From assembly GCA_947495685.1 (NCBI GenBank), contig CANLZY010000017.1, positions 62,001 through 126,000 on the forward strand: DNA of 64,000 bases. The letters are read 5' to 3'. Made by a program: the position numbers and the translations under genes. Below the pieces are notes generated by a model. It saw only the letters and a list, made by a program, of their open reading frames with translations. It made no database searches and was not told where the DNA came from. Positions 1-8,256 of the stretch are shown piece after piece. This DNA is from an uncultured Tropicimonas sp. Its GTDB lineage: Bacteria; Pseudomonadota; Alphaproteobacteria; Rhodobacterales; Rhodobacteraceae. Each line of letters starts with the position of its first letter. Position 1 is the stretch's first letter.

Positions 1-930
1 GGCATGATGGGGCGAATCCGGCCAGATCTGCGGTTCCAGTGCCACGCCGGCGCCCGGACCCATGCGGCGCCCATCCAGCCCCGGCACCGGCACATCCAGC
101 GCCGCACCATCATAGACCTGAAGCCCCGGTTCCGTCGTGCGGATCTGCATCGAGACACCGGAGGCAGGGCAGGACAGTTCGGCCACCTTGCGCAGCGCCT
201 GGCGTTCGGCGGACAGGCAGAGGTTGTGATCGATCAGCCCCCTGGCGCTGGCCGGTCCAATGGCGCATGGCGCGCGGAAATCGAACCGCGTGCCGGCGAC
301 CTCCGCCACGTCTCCCGTCGGGATCAACTCGTTGTCCACGGGCAGGTAGTTGTCCGCCGCGACCCGCAGCAGGTGGTCTGCCACGGTGTCACCCTCACCA
401 AGGTTGAAATAGCTGTGGTGGGCGATATTGCAGAGCGTCGTCGCGTCGGTGGTCGCCTCCATGCAAATGTCGAGAACGCCATCCCCGCGGAGGGTGAAGG
501 TCTGCCGGATGTCGAGGTTGCCCGGAAAGCCCATCTCGCCATCGGTGGCGCGGATCACCAGTGTGATGCTGTTGTCGCTGAGCTCCGCGAGGCCCCAGAC
601 CCGCTTGCCGATCCCGGCGGCCCCGCCGTGCAGAAGGTGCTTGCCGAGGAAGTTGGTGTCGAGCTGGTAGGTCTCGCCGTCCAGCTCCAGATGCCCGTCC
701 CGAATGCGGTTGGCATAGCGGCCAGCCGTGGCCCCGAAATAGCGCGAATGGGCAAGGTAGTCCTCGAACGCCTCCAAGCCCAGCACCAGTGGCCCGGCGT
801 GACCGTCGAGCCGCAGATCCTGCAGCACCGCGCCATAGGTCAGGAACCGCGCCGTCAGCCCGCCGCCCTGAATTGTGTAACGCCGAACGGGTGTGCCGTC
901 AGGCATCTGGCCGAAATCTTCCCCTCTCAT
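1..930 (-). CDS. Aldose 1-epimerase (galactose mutarotase family), C-terminus cut by window edge
   Basis: Translating the minus strand from the ATG at 930 gives an open frame of 310 codons that runs off the window start, so the C-terminus is missing. The protein has the mutarotase signature HHSYFNLGEGD, with the tandem histidines at residues 171-172, and an upstream GKHLLHGG segment; in this family histidines of these segments take part in alpha/beta interconversion of free sugars. The conserved C-terminal glutamate would lie at or past the edge. The start overlaps the stop of the upstream oxidoreductase by 4 nt (ATGA), so the two are probably co-translated. In this operon it would supply the anomer used by the isomerase or oxidoreductase. 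Family confident; actual sugar unknown. Confidence 0.9.
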   Translation of the reverse strand, partial: MRGEDFGQMPDGTPVRRYTIQGGGLTARFLTYGAVLQDLRLDGHAGPLVLGLEAFEDYLAHSRYFGATAGRYANRIRDGHLELDGETYQLDTNFLGKHLLHGGAAGIGKRVWGLAELSDNSITLVIRATDGEMGFPGNLDIRQTFTLRGDGVLDICMEATTDATTLCNIAHHSYFNLGEGDTVADHLLRVAADNYLPVDNELIPTGDVAEVAGTRFDFRAPCAIGPASARGLIDHNLCLSAERQALRKVAELSCPASGVSMQIRTTEPGLQVYDGAALDVPVPGLDGRRMGPGAGVALEPQIWPDSPHHA

Positions 931-2018
931 AGCGATACCTCGATGGCCTGGCCGGTGCGGGCCGATTTTTCGGCCGCCTCGCCGACGATGACAGACCACA
1001 GGCCGTCCTGAAGCGTCACCTCTGGTTCGCCCTTGCCGGCAAGCACGAGATCGCGGAACTTTTGATGCTGGAAATAGGTCGAGCCGTGGTGGTCGCCCGC
1101 CTCAAGCACCTCGTTGGGAACGTGAACGACATCGACCGAGATCCTCTTGGTGGCGCGTTCGGAGACGACTACTTCGGCGTCCCGTTCCTTGCCATCGGGG
1201 GAAAACCGCGAGGGGCCGGGCACCTTGGCCTCGATCCGCGCCGCATCCCCGGTCACACAGATCTTTTCCTGCCAATAGGCCCCTTCGGAAAACATGCACA
1301 GATCCAGCATGCCACGGGTGCCGTTGGCAAAGTCTATTGTGACATAGGCATTGTCGATGATGTCGGGTTTGCGCCCGCCATAGGTCTCGTCAACGTGGTT
1401 CACATCCATCGCGCCAGAGGCATAGACCCGCACCGGGTCGCTTTGCAGCGTGAACCGCATCAGGTCCCAGAAGTGGCAGCACTTTTCGGTAAGCGTGCCA
1501 CCGGTGCGCTCGTTGAACCGGTTCCAGTCGCCGACCTTGGGCAGGAAGGGAAACCGGTGTTCGCGGATCGACATCATCTGCGGCCTGCCGATCCGCCCCT
1601 CGGCCATCTCCGCCAGCAGCCGTTGCATCGGCGGCATGTAGCGATACTCCATCGCCACCCAGATCGGCGCCGCGCGCCCCTCTGCCTTGGTCACCAGATC
1701 GCGGCAGTGCTCGGACGTGGTGCAGAGCGGTTTTTCGCACAGGATCGGTTTGCCGCTGTCCATCACGTCCAGCATGATCTGATGGTGCGTGTCATTTGGC
1801 GAGATGATCATCAGCGCGTCACAGATGCCCGCCGACAGCATGTCCTTGTGGTCGCTGAAGGCCTTTGCGGTGCCGCCCGACGTTTCCACCGACAGGGCGC
1901 GCATCCCCTCGTCGAGGTCGGCAATGGCAGTGACCTCGCAGCCTTCCAGCAGGTTCAGGTTTCGGATGTGTTCCTGGCCCATCATGCCGGATCCGATGAG
2001 GCCGTATCGTAGAGTCAT
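927..2018 (-). CDS. Gfo/Idh/MocA family NAD(P)-dependent oxidoreductase
   Basis: A 363-residue protein. The N-terminal Rossmann fold is seen in GLIGSGMMGQEH (residues 6-17), and the family motif CEKPL places the conserved lysine at residue 96. The C-terminal half carries the family's substrate domain. Members oxidise or reduce sugars, inositols and their derivatives in the cytoplasm. I chose the ATG at 2018 because the Rossmann strand begins there; the open frame extends 23 codons further upstream but overlaps the neighbouring gene and has no family character. It follows the isomerase gene with a 1-nt gap and overlaps the mutarotase by 4 nt. It could act on a side branch or on an oxidised form of the substrate; the substrate cannot be read from sequence. 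Confidence 0.9.
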   Translation of the reverse strand: MTLRYGLIGSGMMGQEHIRNLNLLEGCEVTAIADLDEGMRALSVETSGGTAKAFSDHKDMLSAGICDALMIISPNDTHHQIMLDVMDSGKPILCEKPLCTTSEHCRDLVTKAEGRAAPIWVAMEYRYMPPMQRLLAEMAEGRIGRPQMMSIREHRFPFLPKVGDWNRFNERTGGTLTEKCCHFWDLMRFTLQSDPVRVYASGAMDVNHVDETYGGRKPDIIDNAYVTIDFANGTRGMLDLCMFSEGAYWQEKICVTGDAARIEAKVPGPSRFSPDGKERDAEVVVSERATKRISVDVVHVPNEVLEAGDHHGSTYFQHQKFRDLVLAGKGEPEVTLQDGLWSVIVGEAAEKSARTGQAIEVSL

Positions 2019-2019
2019 G

Positions 2020-3402
2020 TCAGATCTCCAGAAGTGGCAGGCCAAGCTCGGCAGCCACGGCGCGCAGGGTTGCGCGGTGGTCGCCATAGGCCAGTGCCAT
2101 GTGGTGTTCGAGCCCGCTTGCGATGATGTCCTTCAACACCGCATCCGCCGGCCGGTCGAAACGGACAACACCCGAGGTGCCGGTAAAGGACTTGGGCCGT
2201 CGCAGCATCTCGCCGTGGGCAAGGACCATCTTCGGCTCCCCGAACGCCTGGCTGATGCGGACAAAGGTCACCGGGCCGGGCTTCAGCGGGAATTCATACA
2301 GCAGCGGCTGCTTGCGGTTCGTGTGGATCGTGGCGGTGGCGTCGGCCTCGGCGTCCCGCATCGAGATCGGCGCCTGACCGCAGTGCCAGACGACGCCGGT
2401 GTTGTCCTCGGAGTCCATGTCCACGAGGTCGGTCAGGAAGACCGGCGCCTGTGCGGCCTCCAGCAATACAAGCTGGGTCAGCGCCCCATAGACATCGGCT
2501 TCACAGGCGCAGGGCACCTTGCCCTCGCCCAGCATCGCCGCCGGGCCGCAGACAGCGCCGCCATATTGCGTGAAGGTTTCGGGCCAGCACCGGATGGCAA
2601 AGGCGTCATAGCCGCCCCGCGCGCGGATGTCGTCCAGCCCGGCCTTGAGCTTGAGCGAGCGATCCAGCTCGGCCTGATCGACATCGTCCAGCCCGGTCAC
2701 GTCGGCCTCGGCGATCACACGTACCTTGGCGGCGGCTTCCTGGGGCACCGCCTTGGCGGCGTCGAACAGGTCGTCGAGCGCCAGCGCATCCACCGCAACA
2801 CCGGCCAGCGCTTCGACCGCACTGGCCGAATAGGCGCAGGTGTCGAACCCGACCGGATGGTCGCCGATCCGCGCGATCCGCTGGCCCCTGAGTGCCTGTG
2901 CGACCCGTGCGCCCTCGGCGGTGCGCCCTTGCGATGGCTGTGCGTCGAGCCGTCCCCCCTGCCGTTCGCCGGACAGAAGCGCGGCAAGCTCGGCCGCAAT
3001 GTCACCCTCCGGGTCGGCATAGAGCCACCCGAAAGACCGCCCGTTCACGCCGAGCGCGTGCGAGGCAAGGTTCAGCCCACAGAATGCGTTCAGCCGCAGC
3101 CGCCCGCCAAGCCGTGGTTCCGGAACGGCCCAGATCGACATCGGCTGATCGAACCCCGCACCCGCGGCCACCGCCATCGAGGCGTCGGTGAACGTGACCT
3201 GCAGGATCAACAACCGGTCGATGTCGGCGGCGGTCAAGTCGGCCATGGCCGCGCGCGTGGACTCCTCGTCGAACAGCAGGGCGCGGGGGCCGACGATGTC
3301 GTGTCCGCTCGCGTCGAGGGCGCCCAGCATCGCGGAGAGTTTTTCCTCCGCGAAGGGCACATCGAAGGTGGGCCGCCCGAGGGGCAGGATTCCGATTTTC
3401 AC
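2020..3402 (-). CDS. L-fucose/L-arabinose isomerase family protein
   Basis: A 460-residue protein beginning VKIGILPLGRPTFDV, with the C-terminal region (TFVRISQAFGEPKMVLAHGE) resembling the L-fucose isomerase C-terminal domain. These enzymes are metal-dependent aldose-ketose isomerases. The start is taken as the GTG at 3402, preceded by GGAGAG at Shine-Dalgarno distance; an in-frame ATG 99 codons upstream lies antisense-like inside the aldolase gene and adds a low-complexity, non-homologous leader. The gene lies 10 nt after the aldolase and 1 nt before the oxidoreductase. By context it would convert the imported aldose to a ketose for the PfkB kinase. The family includes members of unknown substrate, so the assignment stays generic. 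Confidence 0.8.
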   Translation of the reverse strand: MKIGILPLGRPTFDVPFAEEKLSAMLGALDASGHDIVGPRALLFDEESTRAAMADLTAADIDRLLILQVTFTDASMAVAAGAGFDQPMSIWAVPEPRLGGRLRLNAFCGLNLASHALGVNGRSFGWLYADPEGDIAAELAALLSGERQGGRLDAQPSQGRTAEGARVAQALRGQRIARIGDHPVGFDTCAYSASAVEALAGVAVDALALDDLFDAAKAVPQEAAAKVRVIAEADVTGLDDVDQAELDRSLKLKAGLDDIRARGGYDAFAIRCWPETFTQYGGAVCGPAAMLGEGKVPCACEADVYGALTQLVLLEAAQAPVFLTDLVDMDSEDNTGVVWHCGQAPISMRDAEADATATIHTNRKQPLLYEFPLKPGPVTFVRISQAFGEPKMVLAHGEMLRRPKSFTGTSGVVRFDRPADAVLKDIIASGLEHHMALAYGDHRATLRAVAAELGLPLLEI

Positions 3403-3412
3403 GTCGCTCTCC

Positions 3413-4438
3413 TCAGAACCCGGCATAGCCGTGGCGGAAACTGGCATCCGCCGGGGTGAAGCCTGCGCCACCTGCGCCAAAGCAGGCATGGTTGGCCCAG
3501 TTGGCGGCGCTTGCATCGGCCAGCGCCGAAATGTCGGCCATGTAGTCGCTTGCGTCGCCGCGCAGGCCGGCCTCGATGGCAGCCCAGTCCGGATAGGACT
3601 GGAAGGCGTCAAGCCAGATCGCCCGACCGGCAAGGAACCCCGACGCGCCGGCGGCAAAGGCATGCTCCAGCACCTTGCGGAACTCGGCCTTGCCTGCACC
3701 GGCAGACAGCATCACCCAGGGACGCCCCGCCAGGCGGCCCATCTCGTCGAACACGGCCTGGACTTCGGCGGACCCGTCGGCGTCGGCGGCATTCACCGGG
3801 CTTTCCAGCTTGAAGACATCGACGCCGTACTCCGGCTTGGCGAATTCCTCCACCGTGGCCAACACGTCGTCGGCCTTCTTGCCCTTCATCTCGACGTAGT
3901 CCTTGGTCTGGTGCGCATCGGCGGCCAGCGGATAGACCAGCATTTCGAGCAGGAAGGGGATGTCATAGCGGGCGCATTCCTCGCCGATCCGCTTCACATA
4001 GTCGTTCTGCTTCTGCACGACCTCTGCCGAGGCATCCGGGCGATACCAGGCCAGAACCTTCACCGCGTCGCCGCCCATGCGTTTGATCTTGGCCACGGTC
4101 CAGTCGTCGATATCCGAGCTGAGCCGTCCGCCGGGCGTCTCGGTGAAGACGGAATCCTCCAGCGTCACGATCAACCCCTTGGTGGGCGACAGCGACCCGA
4201 TTCCGTAGGGGATGGCATAATGCGGATCCAGCAGCATCGCGGTGCTCTGGGCCTGCAAGGTTTCGATCAGCAACCCCTTGAAGCGGGCGACTTCCTCCCA
4301 AGGGGCCTGTTCGACACCAAGGTGTTTGGCAATCGGTCCCTTGATCGGGGGGCGTTGGTCGACGGCGGTCATCTTGAAGATACCAGAGTCATCGGCCATG
4401 CGACGCAGGCCCCACAGCTTGCCGGGGGTAAGTTCCAT
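3413..4438 (-). CDS. Class I aldolase of the LacD/YihT (DeoC/LacD) family
   Basis: A 341-residue protein with the TIM-barrel LacD signature: AVDQRPPIKG near residues 25-34, and VDVFKLESPV with Lys210 as the likely Schiff-base residue. Known relatives cleave tagatose 1,6-bisphosphate (LacD) or 6-deoxy-6-sulfofructose 1-phosphate (YihT) to dihydroxyacetone phosphate plus a three-carbon aldehyde. The ATG at 4438 shares one base with the TAA of the kinase gene (TAATG), which supports both the start and translational coupling. Co-occurrence with a PfkB kinase and an isomerase implies cleavage of a ketose 1-phosphate or 1,6-bisphosphate. The split between tagatose-like, sulfofructose-like or another substrate is not resolved. 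Confidence 0.88.
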   Translation of the reverse strand: MELTPGKLWGLRRMADDSGIFKMTAVDQRPPIKGPIAKHLGVEQAPWEEVARFKGLLIETLQAQSTAMLLDPHYAIPYGIGSLSPTKGLIVTLEDSVFTETPGGRLSSDIDDWTVAKIKRMGGDAVKVLAWYRPDASAEVVQKQNDYVKRIGEECARYDIPFLLEMLVYPLAADAHQTKDYVEMKGKKADDVLATVEEFAKPEYGVDVFKLESPVNAADADGSAEVQAVFDEMGRLAGRPWVMLSAGAGKAEFRKVLEHAFAAGASGFLAGRAIWLDAFQSYPDWAAIEAGLRGDASDYMADISALADASAANWANHACFGAGGAGFTPADASFRHGYAGF

Positions 4439-5322
4439 TATTCTGTCTCCTTGAGGAAAGTCTGGACGGCGGCGCGGTCGGGGGTGCCCGAGCGTCCGCC
4501 AAAGGTTGTGCATTTCAGGGCAGCCGTGGCGTTGGCAAATCGGATCGCGTCGGTCTCGATCTGTCCTTCGGCAAGCGCCAGTGCAAAGGCGCCGTGCCAG
4601 ATGTCGCCGGCGGCAAGGGTATCCTTGACGGTGACGCGGAACGCCGGAATGTGGGCGATGGTGCCTGCGTCGGTGTACCAGACGCCGTTTTCGCCATCGG
4701 TCACGCAGACCCATCCGGGCAGACGTTCGGCAAGGGTGGCCAGCGCGCGGGGCAGGTCATCCCCCACGACCAGCGACGCCAGCCCTTGTCGCGACAAGGC
4801 CAGGTGAGAGGCCTTCTCCAGCAACCTCGGGTCGATTGGCGCCTCGCCATCGACGATGCCGGGGATGCCCTGACTGCGCGCCATGTCCAGCGCCGTTGCC
4901 GCACCATCGGGCCAGCGGGTATCGACCAGAACAGCCTGCGGGGCGGGCATCCGGGCGATCCAGCCGGTATCGTCGGTCAGACCGGCGCCACGAAAGTTCA
5001 CGATTTGCCGCTCGCCCGTGGCATCGATATAAACCGACGAAAACGAGGACCGCCCCCCCGGAGCCCGGTGGACAAATGCGGTCGAGACGCCCTCGGCCTT
5101 CAGGTCGCCCAGCACGAGGTCGGCCAGCGAATCGTCCCCCAGCCGCGCGGCGAGGGTCGCGGTGCCGCCAAGCCGTGCGATGGCGACAGCGGCATTGGCC
5201 GCAGGGCCGCCGCCAACGATCTCGGCCGCCTCGGCGCGGTACTTGGTGGCCTCGGTCGGGAATTCCGGCACCGAAAGCACGAAATCCACCGCCGCCATGC
5301 CGAGAACCAGAACCGTTGTCAT
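4438..5322 (-). CDS. PfkB-family carbohydrate kinase
   Basis: A 294-residue ribokinase-like protein. The N-terminal glycine motif GGGPAANAA sits near residues 37-45, and the C-terminal signature reads DTLAAGDIWHG with Asp240 as the expected catalytic base; the usual DTTGAGD is altered to DTLAAGD, but the GD pair is kept. It phosphorylates a sugar in the cytoplasm, here presumably the ketose made by the isomerase. The stop overlaps the aldolase start (TAATG) and the start overlaps the stop of the MauG-like gene (ATGA), so it is embedded in one transcription unit. Substrate unknown. Confidence 0.9.
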   Translation of the reverse strand: MTTVLVLGMAAVDFVLSVPEFPTEATKYRAEAAEIVGGGPAANAAVAIARLGGTATLAARLGDDSLADLVLGDLKAEGVSTAFVHRAPGGRSSFSSVYIDATGERQIVNFRGAGLTDDTGWIARMPAPQAVLVDTRWPDGAATALDMARSQGIPGIVDGEAPIDPRLLEKASHLALSRQGLASLVVGDDLPRALATLAERLPGWVCVTDGENGVWYTDAGTIAHIPAFRVTVKDTLAAGDIWHGAFALALAEGQIETDAIRFANATAALKCTTFGGRSGTPDRAAVQTFLKETE

Positions 5323-6692
5323 TCATCCATCTCCAGCCCGCTGGGCACCTGGTGCGGACGCCCCAACCGGCCCTTGATCGAGTCCGTGCCGGTCAGCGCG
5401 TGCAGGAAGGCAACAACCTGTTCGACCTCTGCGTCCGACAGCGTCACCGGCACGATGTCCACGGCGGCGGCAAGGCGCGCGCGTTCGCGATGGTCCTCGA
5501 ATGGCAGGAAGTCACCGGCGGCTAGCCAGGGAGCGTCGGGCAGGTCCACCAATTCAGGCGTCCATGTTTCGAAGGCAGACCGGGCGTCAAGGTGATGGCG
5601 CACGATCCCCTTCAGCGTCGGATAGGCACCGTTGTGCCCATAGGGTGCCGTCAGCGCGACATTGCGCAGCGACGGGGTGCGAAAACGGTAGGCATCCTCC
5701 AACCGGTCCGAGGCGGCCATCCTCCCCACGTCCCGCACGATCGGGTCCCACATGCGGGTCCGTCCGGGGCCGAAGTGGGGCAGGGCGAGCGCGTGGAACC
5801 CCTGATCGGTCAGAAGCGGGCCCGAATGGCACGCCGCGCACCCCGCGTCGCCATAGAACAATTCCATTCCGGCGATTTGGTCATCTGTCAGGGCCGTTTC
5901 ATCGCCCGCGAGAAACCCATCGAAGGGGCTGTCAAAGCTCTGCCACTCTGTGCCTTCGAAGGCCGCCAGGGCGTTGGCGATATGGGTGATGGAGATATCG
6001 AGCGGCTCGTCCACGTCGTCGAAGGCGTCGATGAACCTGTCGGCATATTCCGGGATCACCCGCACGCGTTTGGCGAGGATGGGCCAGACATAGTCGATCC
6101 GGTCATGAACGGCTCCGGCCACCTGGTTTTCCCGTGGGTTCCCGGCCATCTCGAACTGCGAGGTCATCGGAAAGAGAGCCTGTACGGCAAGGACGCCGTT
6201 CAGCCCCTCGGGCAGCCATTCCTGCGCCGGTGTGTCAAAGCCGGTGTCGTAGATGTCAGAGACACTGACGCGCCCGTCGTGGAACATCACGTCGATCTCT
6301 CTGGCGCCAAGGTTCCACAGCCCCGGCGCATTGCGCGGGATGCGTTTGCGGATGCGGCTGTCGCCGGAACCGGTCGTGCGCTCGGGGCCAAGGCCATGGC
6401 CGCCCTCGCCCACGCCAAGCGCCAGTCCGTCGGCCGAGCCGTGGTCCGGGTGATGGCAGGTGGCGCAGGCGATATTCCGGTTGCCCGAGAGGATCGGGTC
6501 GAAAAACAGCAGCTGGCCCAGTTTGGCCTGCGCGGCGTCGAAGGGCAGGAAATCGTCGGCTTGCAATCGCGGCGGAAGGTCGAGAGCATGCGCCGGACCC
6601 ACCAGGAGCGACACGAGAGTCGCCAGCCCAAAGGAGACCCCATGCGCGCGCTTGCCATTGCCCTCTGTCTTGCCCTGCCGTTGCCTGCGCAA
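5319..6692 (-). CDS. Di-heme cytochrome c peroxidase / MauG-family protein, exported
   Basis: The mature part contains two CxxCH haem c motifs, CATCHH (about 6450-6467) and CAACH (about 5826-5840), with the spacing and overall layout of the bacterial di-haem peroxidase/MauG family. A signal sequence is evident: a basic stretch, then a hydrophobic run ending in GPAHA just before LDLPP. The start is unsure. No in-frame ATG precedes the signal; a TTG at 6692 gives an RR-containing n-region and 457 residues, while a GTG at 6614 gives 431 residues with a short signal. The longer version overlaps the divergent Sel1 gene by 51 nt. It is coupled (ATGA) to the sugar kinase, an unusual partner for a periplasmic peroxidase. 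Role may be oxidative modification or peroxide removal in the periplasm. Confidence 0.82.
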   Translation of the reverse strand: MRRQRQGKTEGNGKRAHGVSFGLATLVSLLVGPAHALDLPPRLQADDFLPFDAAQAKLGQLLFFDPILSGNRNIACATCHHPDHGSADGLALGVGEGGHGLGPERTTGSGDSRIRKRIPRNAPGLWNLGAREIDVMFHDGRVSVSDIYDTGFDTPAQEWLPEGLNGVLAVQALFPMTSQFEMAGNPRENQVAGAVHDRIDYVWPILAKRVRVIPEYADRFIDAFDDVDEPLDISITHIANALAAFEGTEWQSFDSPFDGFLAGDETALTDDQIAGMELFYGDAGCAACHSGPLLTDQGFHALALPHFGPGRTRMWDPIVRDVGRMAASDRLEDAYRFRTPSLRNVALTAPYGHNGAYPTLKGIVRHHLDARSAFETWTPELVDLPDAPWLAAGDFLPFEDHRERARLAAAVDIVPVTLSDAEVEQVVAFLHALTGTDSIKGRLGRPHQVPSGLEMDE

Positions 6693-7115
6693 GCCGAAAT
6701 CGAAACAGGACGCGACCTTATGGACGCCAGGGACTACCCGGCGGCGATGGCCGAACTGTTGCCGGCAGCGCGGGCCGGGAACGCCGAGGCCGAGGAGCTG
6801 ATCGGGGTCATGTACGCCAGCGGGCTGGGGGTTGCGAAGGACGATGTCAGGGCGTTCGAATGGTACCTGCGGGCCGCGATGAAGGGGCACGCGGGGGCGC
6901 AATCGGGCGTCGGCTGGTACTACGAGGTCGGGCGCGGACTGCCCACGCCGGACCTGACCCGCGCCTACCTGTGGTACGCCCTCTCCGCCATCGGAGGCGA
7001 CCCCGATGCGGCGATTTCCCAGGAGGAGGTCGTGAAGAAGATGACGCCCGAACAAATCGAACATGCCCATGTGCTGATTGATGACTATCGGGTGTGGCTC
7101 TACCCGTTTCGGTAG
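6642..7115 (+). CDS. Small secreted Sel1-repeat protein
   Basis: A 157-residue protein with a signal peptide (MRALAIALCLALPLPAQAE) followed by about two Sel1-like repeats, recognisable as LIGVMYASGLGVAKDDVRAF and AYLWYALSAIGGDPDAA. The ATG is preceded by AAGGAGACCCC, a good ribosome-binding site. Sel1 repeats form alpha-helical solenoids that bind other proteins, and exported examples act in the envelope. It lies on the strand opposite to the carbohydrate operon and its 5' end overlaps the 5' end of the MauG-like gene, so expression of the two may interfere. Specific function not known. Confidence 0.8.
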   Translation: MRALAIALCLALPLPAQAEIETGRDLMDARDYPAAMAELLPAARAGNAEAEELIGVMYASGLGVAKDDVRAFEWYLRAAMKGHAGAQSGVGWYYEVGRGLPTPDLTRAYLWYALSAIGGDPDAAISQEEVVKKMTPEQIEHAHVLIDDYRVWLYPFR

Positions 7116-7127
7116 AACGCCGACGGG

Positions 7128-7153
7128 GTCCGGAGCCACGATGGGCTCCGGAC
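7128..7153. terminator. Hairpin between convergent Sel1 and dctP genes
   Basis: GTCCGGAGCC at 7128-7137 pairs perfectly with GGCTCCGGAC at 7144-7153 across a 6-nt loop. It lies between the stops of two convergent genes (7115 and 7167), the usual place for a bidirectional terminator, although no long T-run follows on either strand. Confidence 0.55.
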
Positions 7154-7166
7154 AGGATCGGGGTGG

Positions 7167-8225
7167 TTACTTCAGATCCATCGCGTTGGCTTCGGCCATT
7201 TCGGCCTCGACAGCGGCAACGGCATCGGTCAGCGCGGCAAAGATCACGTCACCGCCATCGATGTTCTTCTGGAACCAGTCGTAGACGGGTGCCGCAGCGG
7301 CCTTGAACGCCGCCTTTTCTTCCGGGGTCGGCACGTAGAGGTCGCCGCCGCCTTCGACAAAGGCTTCGTATGCCGCGATGGACTTGCGCTTGGGCGAGGC
7401 GAATGTCGCCTGTTGCAGCGCGTAGAAACCGTCGACGACAACCTGCTTCAGCTCGTCCGGCATTTCCATGAACTTGGCATTGTTCATCCACCACAGCGCG
7501 CCCATGTAGGCGTGACCATCAAGCGTGACATACTGCAGGCCGGCATCGGGGAATTTCATCGACATGATGTCGGTGATGCCGTTCTTGGAGCCTTCGACCA
7601 CGCCGGTCTGGAAGCTGGTGAACAGTTCCGGCCACGGGATCGGGGTCGGCGATGCGCCTAGCGCCTTGACCAGTTCCTGTGGCAGATCGGCGACCACGGT
7701 GCGGATCTTCAGCCCTTCCATGTCGGCGGGGGACTGCACGCGCTTCTTGGTGTTGGCAAAGTTGCGCCAGCCGCCGGTGTTGCCGATGGTCATAAGGCGG
7801 ATCGAGTTGTCGCTGTCTGCCAGCGCCATCTCACGCATCTTGCGGGTGAAATCGCCCTGGAGCACGGCTTCGGCGATCCGGTCGGAGGACATCAGGTAGG
7901 GCAGGTCGAGAACCTGCACGTAGGGGAAGATGCCCGAGGCGCCGCCCGAGGTGGAAATGTAGATGTCGATCGAGCCGTCGGCCACGCCCTGAAGGCACTC
8001 CGCGCCCTTCGAGCACAGCTGGGTGCCGATGAAGTACTCGACCTCGATCGCGCCGTTCGATGCCGCTTCGACGAAGTTCTTGAAGACCACGAGGCCGTCA
8101 TAGTCCTCGTCATTCTCGTTCGAGTTCGCAGTCGCGCGCAGCGTGTAATCCGCCGCTGTCGCCGCGATGGTCGACCCGGCCAGAATGGCCGCCGCCGCCA
8201 GGGTCGTAATGGTTGATCGGAACAT
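7167..8225 (-). CDS. dctP: TRAP transporter substrate-binding protein, DctP family
   Basis: A 352-residue periplasmic binding protein with a signal peptide ending in AATAA near residue 25. It carries the DctP core: GLKIRTVVADLP with the arginine that in this family usually contacts a carboxylate or other acidic group, then ALGASPTPIPWPELFTSFQT. The start is the ATG at 8225, placed after GGGAGG at ideal distance; an ATG seven codons upstream lacks a site. It is the last gene of a DctQ-DctM-DctP unit. The conserved arginine suggests an anionic ligand such as a sugar acid or sulfonated sugar, but neutral-sugar TRAP systems exist too. Confidence 0.93.
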   Translation of the reverse strand: MFRSTITTLAAAAILAGSTIAATAADYTLRATANSNENDEDYDGLVVFKNFVEAASNGAIEVEYFIGTQLCSKGAECLQGVADGSIDIYISTSGGASGIFPYVQVLDLPYLMSSDRIAEAVLQGDFTRKMREMALADSDNSIRLMTIGNTGGWRNFANTKKRVQSPADMEGLKIRTVVADLPQELVKALGASPTPIPWPELFTSFQTGVVEGSKNGITDIMSMKFPDAGLQYVTLDGHAYMGALWWMNNAKFMEMPDELKQVVVDGFYALQQATFASPKRKSIAAYEAFVEGGGDLYVPTPEEKAAFKAAAAPVYDWFQKNIDGGDVIFAALTDAVAAVEAEMAEANAMDLK

Positions 8226-8256
8226 GCTTTCCTCCCTGTTAAGCATTCAAAAGTCT

